A stretch of 64,000 bases of DNA from Cryptomeria japonica (taxonomy: Eukaryota; Streptophyta; Pinopsida; Cupressales; Cupressaceae): contig NC_081409.1 in NCBI RefSeq assembly GCF_030272615.1, positions 614,030,755 through 614,094,754 on the forward strand, in the 5' to 3' direction. The position numbers were made by a program, and so were the translations under genes. The notes under the pieces were generated by a model. That model was not told the DNA's origin and did no database searches. It was given only the letters and a program-made list of their open reading frames with translations. The stretch's first letter is position 1; the number at the start of each line of letters is the position of its first letter. Of the stretch, positions 35,919 through 48,006 are shown piece after piece.

Positions 35919-36433
35919 TCGAGTTGAGTGAAAGCATCAATTTGGTGAATCTACAAAATATTATGTATGGATTGATGCTGATTTACACACTTTAGGAGGT
36001 CACCTAAAGTTGTGCAAGAAAAATTGAATAGAGAAAAATTGATCTGACCGAGACTGAGATGTTACATAGCAAGACAAATCACTTCACAGAGGAAGAAATC
36101 ATGATTTAGTTCTTTTACTTTTTGGCATTGTTGTCAAAGGGGGAGAAGACTAAATGGTTGATTGAAAGACTCAATGGTTGACTGCATGGTACAACCCTAA
36201 ATGATGGAAATAACAGAACACTAATGACAGGGGGAGTAGATTGCAAAATGCAGAAGACTAAATGCAAGTCAATAGCACAGAAGCCTAATGAAAAATGGAG
36301 AAGACTTCAGAAGACAACAGATCAAGGATAACAGGAGAAGTCTAATAGCAATCTAAATCCAAATCAATTTGAAATATCTTGTTGGTATTACCATTTAATT
36401 ATTGGTTTTGCCATCAATGCCAAAGGGGGAGAT
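35919..36433 (+). other. Copia C 3' UTR with PPT array
   Basis: No further ORF. Three G-run motifs at about 36135-36147, 36228-36240 and 36422-36433. The last, AAAGGGGGAGAT, abuts the 3' LTR and follows TTGCCATCAATGCC. Confidence 0.85.
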
Positions 36434-37937
36434 TGTTGGCATTACAGTAAGGGAGATTGTTGATATTCAGTAAGAATATTGAGAAGGTTGTTGAAGATTA
36501 TTGATATAACTGAAGAAGGATGATAACTATCTTTATAACATTATTTTGTCATTATTGCCAAGAGATTGATTATCTGATTCAGTATGATGTTTCCATATCT
36601 TGAGAAGATTGATTAGAAGAGAATTAAGATGTTGGTAAAGATACAGAAAGAATGTGATGAATAAGTTATTCAATGGGCAACTATTACCGAGTTAGACAAT
36701 GATGAGATCATGATGTTTAGATTGTTTTGATATTCTACATATGTTGTTGATTGTAAGATTAATACTATACTATGCAACCAAGCAAACAACCTAGTCGGTA
36801 AACCCTAAGGAACCTAGTTGGTAAACCCTAAGGTTATCGATATCGGTTAATGAAGGTGAAATGTCTACCGAGTAAAGTTTAGTATTTACCAAGTAGAAAC
36901 CAAGTTATGACAGTGCACATTAGATGGATAAAAGCATTATTTAATGAAGGACAATGATTAGCTGGAGATGTATAAATGATTGGTATGTCATGCATGAAGT
37001 TTGTTAAGGATCTATGGCAAAGGAAAATCGACAGGAAGATCTACAGCACAGATTGAACCGCAATAACCTTGTGCAAGTTCTAAGAAAGGAATACAAGTCC
37101 CGAGGCAAGGTAAAACATTTTCAAATCGAAGGATACATTGAACCTAGTCAAGTTTGAAGATCTGGTGGCTAAGATTGATCATGGGAAATGTGATCAAGGA
37201 GATTAAGCGGTTAGCAATTGTTTATAAATAAGGAATTGTTAATAAACAATGTATGTGGGCAAGTGTAAGCACAAGGATGCTACATAGTGATTACCGAGCA
37301 TAGAAGCTTGAAGACCTGTTTGTATAATAGAGTAGATAGCCCAGCAGAGGGACAAGATAAGTCCCATGACTAGATTGTTTTGAGCAAATAAGAATCTTCT
37401 TTAGCATTTCAGATGTGAAGTTGTAGATAGATTTGTATTACTGTTATTTTGTAAGTGACAAAAAATCTCTTAACCAAGTGGACTTAACAATCTTATTTGT
37501 AAACCCTCTAGCAAAGTAACATTCTAAATGAGTGTTTGAAATCCTTTGACAAGGTCACTTCTAACAAAGTGAAGATCTTAACAGATCTGAGGGAAATCCT
37601 TTAACTGGGTCACATCTAGCAGTGTGTTTATAATCTTTAACAGGATTTTCTTTTAACCGAGCATACTCTAGAAGAGTATATTTCTTAGTGGGTCTGAATT
37701 CCCATAGTGGTTTTTCCCTATTTAGGTTTCCACGTTAAATCTGGTGTTATGAGTGTTATGATGATTATGTGTTTATGAGTTTGCATGTTTAGCAGTTTTG
37801 GTTATATTGCTGAAGTGTAAGTTACCGAGGTTGAATCTGTTGTTTTTAAAGAAGATTAAGTTTGTATGATTCACCCCCCCCCTCTCATCTTGTTAGCTAT
37901 TGGCATCTGGACTTTACATTAAGTATTAGAACTATCA
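36434..37937 (+). repeat. Copia C 3' LTR
   Basis: 1,504 bp, about 95% identical to the 5' LTR over the part counted. It ends AGAACTATCA and is followed by the TGGGA target copy. Confidence 0.95.
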
Positions 37938-38228
37938 TGGGATAGCGGGGAACACATTTCCCCTTGACTTTTCTTGTCCTACGTGGTCAACCAAGACTCA
38001 ACAAACATGTCACGGGATAGCGGGGGGTTATTCAACCTCTATAAATTTTTTATCTTGCATGACCTCTTCGTTGCATTTTAACCAAACAACTGCTACCATG
38101 GGAAAATAAATCATGGCTCACAGACCATAAATCACAACTCGATGACTGCTACCAACATGTGTGCAACATAACACAACGTGTTATATGCAATTACACAACA
38201 TAATTTTTTGTAGCTCATAACCTGACCA

Positions 38229-38537
38229 ATTTCTCCCCCTTTAACAACAATGGCAAAGGGTGAAATGCCCAACTGTCAACTATGCATGAACTCCCCCTAA
38301 GATTTTCTATTGCAATAAATGGAACTTCCAATTTTCAATTATGAACTTATATAGAAATTTCATTTTAAGCTTCTTGACCTTTGCTTCCTATAGCTAGATG
38401 AACCATTATTACAATATAAAGAGTAGTGCCACTACTGCTTACAAAAATTGAGATCCACCTAAGACTGTACATGAGGTTCCAAGGTGGAAAGGGTAAAACA
38501 GTATGTTCCCCCTGAACCATAGACTATACAAAAACTC
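38229..38537 (-). other. Copia E 3' UTR with PPT array
   Basis: On the minus strand the primary PPT AAAGGGGGAGAAAT (38229-38242) abuts E's LTR. Further G-run motifs are at about 38289-38299 and 38505-38515. Between them nothing coding is seen. Confidence 0.8.
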
Positions 38538-38597
38538 TTAAGTGCTAAAGGCAGGTGGAAGAACACCCAATTTTTGTCTTAGATGTTCAAAACTATC
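38538..38597 (-). pseudogene. Copia E RNase H C-terminus
   Basis: The minus strand reads DSFEHLRQKLGVLPPAFST and then TAA at 38540-38538. It continues DIFTKPLPKD at 44110-44084 once chromovirus D is removed, sharing the CTATC target site. This short exon-like piece proves the insertion point of D. Confidence 0.9.
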
Positions 38598-41087
38598 TGA
38601 TAGGGAGGTAGTGCAAGTGGGTTGCCCAAGTGGCTTGTATGGTTGCTAAGTAATAGGTCCTTGCTGGTTTCAAGGTGTAGTCACCAAAATCAGAGTGCAA
38701 GAGGTTTATAAAAAACCTAGCAACTCTCCTTGATCCACCTCCCTAAGTCCAACTCTTCTTGGTTGTTCAAAGGCTTCAACTCCATAGTCTCTCTGGCTTG
38801 CTAATCTAACTCCTTACTCACTCAACTAACATTCATTCCTCTATCTTGATCTATCCTTTGACTGCACAAGGTCTCCTTTTATTGGATTGCAAGTTTGAGT
38901 CAAGTTTTGTTTCCTTGGGGTGTCTTTGGTCTTCTACGTTTTGGAGTGTAGGACCCTTCACAAGTGCTGCAACCTAATTTTTGGAGTCTTTCTCCCCACA
39001 AATGTTAAATTCATGCAAGTACAACTTTTTTCAACTAGATTTGATGGGTTTTAGGCCTTACATCCTCCATTAGTGTACCTGATTTGACAAAAAAACTAAT
39101 TTTGAGGCCTAAAACGGGCTACAAGGGATTAGCCCTCCTTTTGGGGTTTTGTGCTCACCCTGCTCCAACAATGGACTTCCAAACTAAAAGAATCACATAT
39201 ATGGATACCCTTTTGGGATTTCTTGAATATTTTATGAGTTTTAGGGTCCCTTAAGCCTTCTCCATGACTGTCCCAAAAATGGGTGCAAAATGGAGGGTTT
39301 GGAAGGGTTTTGGTGGCAAATATGGACTAACAAGTTTAAGACCTTCAATATGAACCATGCAAACTTGGTTATACCCTATTACATGCTAGTTAAGCCACAA
39401 AAAGACAACTTTGTACCTTTCCAAGGTTAGAGAACAAGATTTCCAAAAATTGCTCATGAGGGGTATGCAACAATGACAACTTTTCCATTCTTGTTGTCTA
39501 CAAACACATCTTAGGTATGAAAACCAATTACATTTCAAAACAAGAGAACATGTATATCATTAAATACACACAAATATCACATTATCCCTGCACAAAAGCC
39601 ATTAGGCAATTACAAACAAAGATTTGTTCACTGTCAAGACATTTATGACTGCACTTTTCTCTTTTCACTATTTTTCCACTTTAGGCCTGCACTTTTCACT
39701 GTCAAAACTCTTTTCAAAAGGTATGATTTGTTCTCTTTAACAATTCTTTGTCTTTATTTGTTTGTTGACCTTCATACCTACCATTTTGAAGAGGGAGATT
39801 ACATATTCAACTTCAACAAAAATGCAAAAAATCAGTCATAGATGATTGTGACAGCCAACTGGGCATTACAACTTTGCCTCAAGGATCATTAATTGATCTT
39901 GGCAACTTACAAACCCATGGAAAATACCAAAAATCACTCCTTGTTCTTTTTTGCAAGCAATTAGAAGGAGGTACAATTCCTTACAAGCTCCAATGTATGG
40001 CAGAGAGTAAGCAAGTGAAAGGAAATTAACTCTAAAACAGTGACTCACTGTCTTTTACATTATCTTCACAAACTAAACATGAAATCATTCTCCTTATGGC
40101 CTAGAAAGCCTCTTTTCCTTGACATACAACCTTAAACATCAAAGCAAGTCTATCCAACTGATAAATGCACTTGCTATAGAAGAGCAAAGCATCAAATTTC
40201 TTCAAAGACCCTAGCCAAATGGCACACTTGCATAGGGCTTCATGGCCACAAAACTCCTTACACCTGCAATTTTGAATTCAAAACAAGTATGTACATATCT
40301 CACAAGTTGACCAGCTGGTTCTTGGGAAGCCATGAGCATTTAGGGCCTCAAGAAGCCAAGTTGGTTAAGCATCCTTGCCAATTTCCTAGACAAGGCAGTG
40401 AAACTGTCAAAACCAAATATTTTTGCACAAAACTCAAAACTTGATGAAATTAAATGACACCAAAGGGAAAAGATTTAGGAAACATGAGAGTACTGAAAAA
40501 TTCAAAAATATTACAGCCACATACAACAGGTGTACGAACTACTGCTCAAATAGAGTCAAAACATAGGGAAAACAAGGTAAAAACTAGTGCAAGTTTGCAA
40601 AATGCTTCATAACTTCAAATGATAAACCCTTAAAATGGTACAAAAAAGAGAATAAATACCTCCACATATCAGTTATCCTCCTGTATGGACAGGTACATGT
40701 CCAAGAGCACACAAAGTTGACACTTTCATGTCTAAAATGACAACTATTGGTGCCTAGATGATGCAAGGTTGATCTCAAAAACTACAAATCAACTAAAAAC
40801 ATTATTCAAACCTAAAAACCAAACACCAAACATGTCTAATAACTTTTCACAACAAAAACAAACTAAGAACTCACTTTTGATAATATTTTGCCAGGCAACT
40901 CCAAACTGGCAATCCTTGAGCAAAATGATGAAAGCAGGAAACATGACCACACAATGAGTTCAAAACTCATCCAAACAACCTAGGTCAACTTCAAAAACAT
41001 CTTAGATAACTTTCCAATTTAAAACTAATAAAAACCAACTTGCTATCAAACCTAGATGAAAAATGAGGCCTAGGTGCTCCTACACCA
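38598..41087 (-). repeat. Element D 3' LTR
   Basis: Plus-strand left end TGATAGGGAGGTAG, right end GGTGCTCCTACACCA. The internal side has the PPT-like CCGGGGGAGTA (minus strand, 41088-41098). The only matching 5' LTR sequence is 44034-44078 (GGTGCTCC/GATGCTCC with GAGGCCTAG). Confidence 0.88.
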
Positions 41088-41109
41088 TACTCCCCCGGTG
41101 ACAAAGAAG

Positions 41110-42823
41110 TCATGTGACTCCTTTGGGAAGAAAAGAGAGAGGAATACCAGCCTTGTTGAAGTCATTTTCAGGTATCAAAGTGGCTTTAGAAGGTGGTTTA
41201 TCTTTCCACTTGATCAAATGTTCAAGGTAGTCATGCTTTCTAGTCTTCTTGATGATTCTGGAATCAAGTACCTATTCAAGAATGGGAGAAGAAGAAGAGG
41301 GGATAGATAGATCAAAAAGGGAATGTGAAATGTCTGAAGCTCTTTGAGTCTCTTCTTGAGGCTGCCCCTTGAAAGGTACCAAATCTGCAACATTAAAGAT
41401 AGGAGACAAGGAAACATCAACAGGTAAATCAATCTTATAAGCATTTGGACCATACTTGGCCAAAATCCAGCAAGGTCCAATTCTTCTCATCTGTAACTTG
41501 GTATGAAATCCCTTTTGCAATCTAGACTTGTTGAGATGCACCATCACAAAATCTCCAATTGAGAATTGGGCATCCCTCTTTGAAGCATCCACCCTTGCCT
41601 TGACTCTTGTTGTGGTGTCCTGCAAAGACCACTTAACCTGTTCATGTATCTCTTTTAGAGACTATGCCATATCCTCTGTTGTCCCACTAACATGTTGCAA
41701 GTTAGTCACATCATGTAACTCAAAAACACCTCTTAGATGCATACCATAAACAATCTGAAATGGACTCTTACCAGTGGATCTGTTTACACTATCATTATAG
41801 GCAAACTCTGCTTGTGGGATGAGCTGATCCCAGCTTTGTCCATACTCCTTGGTGAGACATCTGAGTAGATTACCCAATGTTCTATTCACCACTTTTGTTT
41901 GGCCATCTTTTTGTGGATGGTAAGCTAAGCCAAAAGACAAGTTAGTACCCAATTTCTTCCACAAAGTCTTCCAAAAATGACTCAAAAACTTAACATCTCT
42001 ATTTGATACAATGCTAGATGGCAAACCATGTATTCTGACAACTTCTTTAAAGAAAAGGAAAGCAATATGACTAGCATCATTAGTGGTTTTGCAAGGTATA
42101 AAGTGAGCCATTTTACTAAATCTGTCAACAACCACAAAGATACTGTCATACCTTGCTTTTGTCTTTGGTAAACCTACAAAAAAATCCATGATGATGCACT
42201 CCCATGGCCTAGAAGGAATGTGAAGTGGCTGATATAAACCAGCATTAGTGCTATTACCTTTGGCCTTCTAACATACCATACATTGTTCAACATATCTCCA
42301 GACATCTCTCTGCATCTTAGGCCAGCAATAGAAGTGTTGAACCAACTCTAAGGTCTTATTGAGACCAAAATGGCCACTCAAACACCCATTGTGTTTCTCT
42401 TGGATGAGATTTTCTCTCATGGAATTTTTAGGAACACATAGTTGTCCTCCCCTAAATAACAAACCATTCTGCAATGTATAGTTAGCATACTCACTATGGA
42501 AATGATTCTCAAAAGAAAGACAAACATTATAAGTAGCAGCAAAATCATCATCATTAGGATACAAATCTTGAAAGCAATCAATACCAATACTCTTAACTTG
42601 GATCTCCTGAATAGTCAACAATCTCATACTTAAAGCATCAGCTACTTTGTTACATTGGCCTTTCTTGTGCTTAAGAGTAAAGGTATATGCTTGTAGGTAT
42701 TCTACCCATTTCACATGCCTATGGTTGAGTTTATCCTAAGAATTCAAGAAACTGACTGCCTAGTTGTCTGTATATACAACAAACTCTTTAGGAAGCAAAT
42801 AATGCCTCCACTTCCTGAGTGCC
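41110..42823 (-). pseudogene. Element D integrase and chromodomain
   Basis: Minus strand. The zinc region HKRGC-type block is represented by HFYCWPKMQRDVWRYVEQCMVC (42320-42270). Catalytic blocks: [10 protein letters not shown] (42189) keeps D1; [10 protein letters not shown] (about 42010) has Asn where the second Asp belongs; [11 protein letters not shown] (about 41900) has Lys where the Glu belongs. After IGPCWILAKYGPNAYKIDLP a chromodomain follows (VLDSRIIKKTRKHDYLEHLI, then KWKDKPPSKATLIPENDF), ending in TGA at 41110-41112. Chromodomains direct chromovirus integration towards marked chromatin. Confidence 0.88.
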
Positions 42824-43540
42824 TACACCAATGCATATAACTCTAAATCATAAGATGAATACTTTTTCTTTGCATCATTCAATTTTTCACTAAAGAAAGC
42901 AACTAGTCTGTTATCCTGACTCAAGACTGCACCTACTGCAAGATGACTGGCATCACATTCTATAGTAAAGAGCTTATCAAAGCTAGGAAGGATTAACAAT
43001 AGCTGTATAGCAACTCTAGTTTTGAGTAACTCAAACCCCTTATTGGTTTCTTCTATCCATTGAAACTTGACCTTATGACCACCCTTTATTGTATCTAACA
43101 TGGGTGCACAAATTTCACTAAACCCTTTGATAAACTTTCTGTAAAACTGGGCTAGACCATGAAAACTCCTAACTTCACTAGCTGATTGTGGGGTTGGCCA
43201 ACTTGTTATGTCTGCAACTTTAGATTGATCCATCTTAAGATCTCCACTGGACACAAAAAAACCAAGATAGACTAGCTCTTTCTGCATAAAATCACATTTC
43301 TCAAGATTTATGGTTAACTGCTCATTAGATAATCTTTCTGAAACAATGGCTAAGTGTTTCAAATGCTCCCCTTTAGTCTTACTAAAAATGAGAATGTCAT
43401 CTAAGTAGACTACCACAAACTTACTAAGAAATTCCTATAATACTTCATTCATTAACCTCATAAAGGTATTGGGAGAATTAGAGAGTCCAAAAGGCATAAC
43501 CAACCATTCATAAAGACCCTCATTTGTTTTGAAAGTAGTT
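42824..43540 (-). pseudogene. Element D RT (C-terminal half) and RNase H
   Basis: Begins abruptly at [19 protein letters not shown] (about 43535), then the active site VVYLDDILIFSK (43416-43380) with both Asp residues, RT thumb HGLAQFYRKFI, and RNase H IECDASHLAVGAVLSQ and the DLELYALV block to 42823. Downstream, HKKGQCNKVADALS at about 42660 is the RNase H end. The RT segments before GLYEW are absent by deletion. A stop near 43435 lies just before the active site. Confidence 0.88.
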
Positions 43541-44033
43541 CCACTAGATCTACCCCTTCCTGGGTTGCTTGATCCCCTACCCCTATAGTTGGGCTTGCTC
43601 TAAGAATTCCCGCTTTGCTCTATAAGCTTAGATTCTCCCTGGGACCTTTGATCTATGTGTCTTGCCCCAAAATTGCCTCGATGGCCTCTACCATCTCTGC
43701 CTCTTCCTCTACCTCTGTTATGATGCTCTTGCTTCTTCCTACTCCTTTCCTCTACCTTGAGTGCAAGTTGATAGCAATTGTGAACTGTTGTAGGGCACAC
43801 CAAACTTAACTCTTCTTGTATGTTCCATCTCAAGCCATTGAGATACCTAGCAACCTTGACATTTTCATCCTCTTGGATCTTTGACCTAAGGCATAGCTTT
43901 TGAAACTCCTCGGTGTAGGTATTGACATCTAACTCTTTTTGCCTAAGGTTTTGCCTTTTCCTATGAAGTTGTATTTCACAGTCCTCTGGAATGTAAGTCT
44001 CTCTGATCTTGGACAACATTCCCTTCCAAGTTC
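43541..44033 (-). pseudogene. Element D Gag, N-terminus deleted
   Basis: Minus strand from 44033: TWKGMLSKIRETYIPEDCE, then VNTYTEEFQKLCLRS, a Retrotrans_gag-type core, then a Gly/Arg-rich basic tail (RGRGRGRDGRGHRG), a stop near 43600 and PGRGRSSGT, which runs straight into RT. The CCHC knuckle and the protease, normally after the basic tail, are missing. Confidence 0.85.
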
Positions 44034-44083
44034 CTATCAAACCTGGATGAAAAATGAGGCCTAGATGCTCCTCTACCACTATC

Positions 44084-44785
44084 CTTTGGTAGGGGCTTAG
44101 TAAAAATATCAGCAATTTGTTCACCGGTGCATACATATTTAACTTTTACTTCTTTCTCTACAACCTTTTCCCTGAGAAAATGATATTTAATTGCAGTGTG
44201 CTTTTTCCTAGAATGCATGACAAGGTTCTTTGATATATTGATTTCACTTGAGTTGTCACACATGATGGGAATAGGATTTAAAATTTTTAACTAAATATCT
44301 TTGAGAGCCTACTACATTCATAAGACTTGAGAACAACATGTGGCAGCTGCAACATACTTTTCTATAGTAGTTGATAATGAAATGGACTCTTGCTTCTTGT
44401 TATGCCAAGATACCAACCTATCTCCAAGGAAGAAATCTATAGCACTGGTGCTCTTCTTATCATCTACACATCCTTCCCAGTCTGCATTAGCATAGGCTTT
44501 AAGTGTGAAGTCTCCTTTCTTTGGATACCATAAGCCATAAGTGAATCTTCCTTGTAGATACTTAAATATTATCCCAACTGTATTGACATGTGATTGATTA
44601 GGAGCTACTTGAAATCTTGCAACCATGCATACAACTTGAAATATATTAGGCCTTGAAGTTGTAAGATACAATACGCTTCTAATCATGGATCTATACAAGG
44701 TCTGATTAATAGTAGGTGACTCATCATCTTTGCTTAACTTGCATCCTACTACCATGGGGGTACTAACTGGTTTGTTGTCTTCCAT
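44084..44785 (-). pseudogene. Copia E RNase H
   Basis: Minus strand. The segment KPVSTPMVVGCKLSKDDESP (44775-44716) links RT to RNase H. YANADWEG (near 44500) stands where YTDADW is expected. SISLSTTIEKYVAAAT follows, then a frame break near 44300, then CDNSSEINISKN and DIFTKPLPKD up to the D insertion at 44083. Confidence 0.88.
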
Positions 44786-44796
44786 CTAAAATTTAT

Positions 44797-45167
44797 TCAA
44801 CATGTCTTTAGCATACTTGGTTTGAGAGATGAATATGCCCTCGTTCTACTGTGATATTTGCAAACCAAGAAAATATGATAATTCTCCAAGCATGGACATC
44901 TTAAATTTTGACTGCATCTGATCAACAAATCCTTTGCATAGAGCATTTTTTTGCATCCAAAGATGATGTCATCTACATATACCACTACTATGATCATGTG
45001 GTCTCCATCTACCTTGATATATAAATTGTTGTAAGCATTTCCTATTTTGAAACATTTCTGATGGAGGTACTTATCCAACCTAGAATACCATGCTCTAGGT
45101 GCTTGCTTTAGACCATATAATGCTTTCTTCAATCTGCAAACAAAGTTCTCATCTTCATGCAATTGAA
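44797..45167 (-). pseudogene. Copia E RT, C-terminal half
   Basis: Minus strand from the F insertion: QLHEDENFVCRLKKALYGLK, then QAPRAWYSRLDKYL, and the active site VVYVDDIIFG near 44985 with both Asp residues. A frameshift after it (near 44930) spoils the rest. It joins EEEVYIEK at 52790 across F. Confidence 0.9.
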
Positions 45168-45617
45168 TGTTGGTATTTTGGTATGGTTTTTTCATTGATG
45201 TCAACACCTACTAAACACTTACCAACTTTGGCACTTTGGAGATCCAACAGCATTCACCGGCAAGCAAGTAACTATTGCATAGTTACTAGTATCTGGTACA
45301 CTAGCAAGATATAATGATCACCGACATTTGGAATGATATAGAGAACACTTGGTAATGTCGAAGAAATCATTTGGACATCTTGTCATGGAGTTTTGTTCAT
45401 TGATATATTCATATTTGCATTTTTTTTGTTACCAGCAAATAGGTCTAGGGTTACACTGATAGGTTTATCTTTTCCAGATCAGCACGACATGCTATGGAGA
45501 TGATTAATTATTGTTGTAAATGTATTAAGACGACATGTTCAATCGGTTATTGCATCAGACATTATATGTTTGTAAAATGTTTTTATTGTAATATCTTGTA
45601 GAGCCGACCTACTAACA
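45168..45617 (+). repeat. Copia F 5' LTR with internal deletion
   Basis: It matches the first 450 bp of the 3' LTR and ends CCTACTAACA before the PBS, while the 3' LTR continues about 600 bp further to GGGACCTAACA. The 5' copy has therefore lost about 600 bp, with short GAC/CTA-type similarity at the join. Confidence 0.8.
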
Positions 45618-45619
45618 AT

Positions 45620-45631
45620 TGGTATCAGAGC
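45620..45631 (+). other. Copia F primer-binding site
   Basis: TGGTATCAGAGC, a perfect match to the initiator Met-tRNA type site, two bases after the LTR. Confidence 0.93.
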
Positions 45632-45673
45632 TTAGTCCTCTTTTCCAGAAGTTTAACAGCTTGAGGAGATCCA

Positions 45674-46655
45674 ATGTCTACTAACTATTTCAGGAAGGAT
45701 AGTCCTAAACTTGATGGAACCAACTATGGCATATGGAAGATCATAATGGAGACACATCTAAATTGTATTAGAAAGGACATCTGGGATGTTACAAAGAATG
45801 GTTATACTATTGCTATACAAGGTCAGCCTAGTCCAGCTAATTTGACAAAAGATGAGGAGAATGATTGCAAAGCAAGAGAAGCACTTTTGAGCACATTATC
45901 AGATCAACAAATAATGGGACTATTAGATAGGTCTACTGCTAAAGCTATTTGGGATCATTTGGAAACATTGAATGAAGGAGATTCCACAGTCAAAATTGCA
46001 AAAATTGAAAGCTTCTGGATCAAGTATGAACATCTGAAAATGGGAGAAGATGAAAGGATTTTTTCTTTTATGGAAAGAGTAAATGAAATTGTTTTGGGTA
46101 TTAAATGTTGTGGAGGAACGTTAAGTGAGGATGAAATTGTTTCAAATTTTTTAAGAGGATTGCCACCGACATATAAAATGAAGGTTACTGCTAGAAATGA
46201 GTTAAGAACAATGCCTAATACATCAGTTACTAGGGATACATTGATTGGGAAACTTTCATCTTTTGAAATTGAAGAATTTGGTCATGTTGCTACTATAAAG
46301 ATAGATTTGGCCTTTAAAGCATCAACATCATCTGCTCCATGATTTGACAAATCTGATTGGAAAGCCTTTTATGCAAGAGAACTTGAAGAAAGTAGGAAAG
46401 AAAATGAAGAACTTGAAGAACTTGAAGCACTATTTGCAAGGAAAATGCCTAAAGGTCCAGTTGGAAGTAAGTATGAAGGTAAAGTACCCTTTAAATGTTT
46501 TAACTGCAATAAGATCAGTCATATGGCTTTGAGATGCCCTGATAGACATGCTAGACTAAGAGAAGAAACTAGAAGAACATACAAGCCTAACCCTGAATAT
46601 CAGAGATACAGATTTAAAAGAATAAAGACAAATCTTATTACATTGTTGATGAAGG
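45674..46655 (+). pseudogene. Copia F Gag
   Basis: ATG at 45674. LDGTNYGIWKIIMETHL at the N-terminus, core HLETLNEGDSTVKIAKIES, and a CCHC knuckle CFNCNKISHMALRC near 46495 with all ligands present. One TGA at 46340 and a frameshift near 46620, in an A-rich stretch, separate it from the protease. Same family as copia A Gag. Confidence 0.9.
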
Positions 46656-46656
46656 T

Positions 46657-48006
46657 GTGACTGATGATTCTGATGAGGATCCAATAGACAATGGATGGGT
46701 TTTTCTTGCTATAATAGAAGATCAACCGACACCTACTGCTCAATCGGTAGTACAGGCTCTGGCAGCTAAAGTTGAAGTAAATGATGAATGGATCATTGAT
46801 TCAGGATGCTCACATCATATGATAGGAGACAAAGGTAAATTCTTGAACTTTCAAGAATACAATGGAGGCTTAGTGAGATTTGGAGATGACAAAGCTTGTT
46901 CAATCAAAGGTAAGGGTACAATATCTCTTGATGGTAAGCATAACACTGACAATGTTTACTATGTTGAAGGATTAAAGAATAATCTTTTGAGTGTTGGTCA
47001 ATTAGTTGAGAAAGGATTTCAGTTACAATTTAAAAATGGAAAATACAAAATCATGAATAGAACAGGTTTGGAAATTGCAACCGGTAATCAGACTAGAGTT
47101 AATATCTTTCATTTCAATAACAGTGAAAATACATGCTTGATTGCACATATAGATTAAAGTTGGCCATGGCATAAGAGACTCTATCATGTAAACTTTAATT
47201 GCATGGTAAAGATCAGTACCACTAAGGCAGTTAGAGATTTACCTACAATTGTCAAACCTCAAAATATAATATGTAAGGAATGTCAATTTGGAAAACAAGT
47301 TAGAGCTTGTTTCAAAAGTATTCCAGAAAAATCAAATAATTCTCTTGATTTGATTCACACTGATTTATTTGGTCCAGTGAGAACTAAAAGCTTACAAGGT
47401 GATAGATATTTCATGCTAATTATTGATGACTATTCTAGAATGTGTTGGGTTACTTTTCTCAGAGAAAAATCAGAAGCACTTGGAAAGTTCAAACTGTTCA
47501 AAGCAATGGTTGAAAATGAAACCGGTAAGAAAATCAAATGTTTAAGATCAGATCAAGGAGGAGAATTTACATCTAAGGAATTTAATACATTCTGCAAAGT
47601 GAATGGAATCAGAGGATAGCTATCAGCACCTCAGACACCACAGCAGAATGGAGTTGTTGAAAGGAAAAACAAAACTATCTTGGATGCAACAAGAAGTATG
47701 TTATCAAAAGAAAACCTACCACATGTATATTGGAGAGAAGAAGTTAGTACAATGGTCTATATATTCAGCAAAGTTCACATCAAAGGTGAAACTGGTAAGA
47801 CCCCTCATGAACTATGGTTTGGTAATACTCCTACTCTTAAGTATTTCAGAATTTTTGGAAGTAAATGTTATATCAGAAGAGATGAGTATATTGGCAAATT
47901 TGATCCTAGAAGTGATGAAGGAATATTTCTTGGTTATTCATCTAAGAGCAAGGCATATAGATGTTTTAACAAAGATTGTAGAAAATTGTTGAAAGTACAA
48001 ATGTAA
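46657..48006 (+). pseudogene. Copia F protease and integrase
   Basis: One frame from 46657. The protease block IIDSGCSHHMIGDKGKF (46791) has its Asp. The integrase zinc region is HKRLYHVNF...CKECQFGK, with catalytic blocks HTDLFGP (47356), LRSDQGGEF (47542) and NGVVERKN (47650). All three acidic residues are kept, unlike C, D and H. Stops occur at 47155 and 47617 (TAG where Gln is expected). A frameshift near 47985 leads into RT. Confidence 0.92.

Larger units (their letters stand above)
30158..37937 (+). mobile_element. Copia C: full-length Ty1/copia retrotransposon, youngest coding element here
   Basis: LTRs 30158-31669 and 36434-37937 (about 1.5 kb each) have TG...CA ends, a perfect PBS, and a target duplication TGGGA at 30153-30157 and 37938-37942. 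Inside is one continuous gag-pol frame (31734-35918) with five stops and no frameshift. In the first 610 bp the LTRs differ at about 29 sites plus a 12-bp indel (hand count, about 5%). It interrupts copia E's LTR exactly within the repeated GGGATAGCGGGG motif. Confidence 0.96.
18004..38228 (-). repeat. Copia E 3' LTR, interrupted by T, B and C
   Basis: Net length is about 1.96 kb from 18004-18390, 21276-22483, 30078-30157 and 37943-38228. In element sense it begins TGGTCAGGTTATGAGC next to the PPT and ends CCCCCCTTCTCAATGTTCA, with the sequence GGTTTTTCCCACTTTGGG before the end, as in the other copia LTRs here. It carries the 70-75-bp tandem array described separately. The partner 5' LTR is outside the window. 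Confidence 0.8.
38598..44078 (-). mobile_element. Element D: Ty3/gypsy chromovirus, internally deleted
   Basis: A 3' LTR of 2,490 bp (38598-41087) is followed on the minus strand by chromodomain, integrase, RNase H, RT and Gag. The target duplication CTATC is perfect at 38593-38597 and 44079-44083, within copia E's RNase H. The 5' LTR is reduced to its first 45 bp (44034-44078), which join directly to mid-Gag. A second deletion joins the Gag C-terminus to the middle of RT, removing protease and the RT N-terminus. Because the target sites are intact, the deletions happened before or after insertion without touching the ends. Confidence 0.92.

Noticed and set aside
22061-38030. CRISPR-like array of 70-75-bp spaced cores
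   Set aside because: Eukaryotic LTR context, degenerate cores, spacers that are themselves related and interrupted by retrotransposons.
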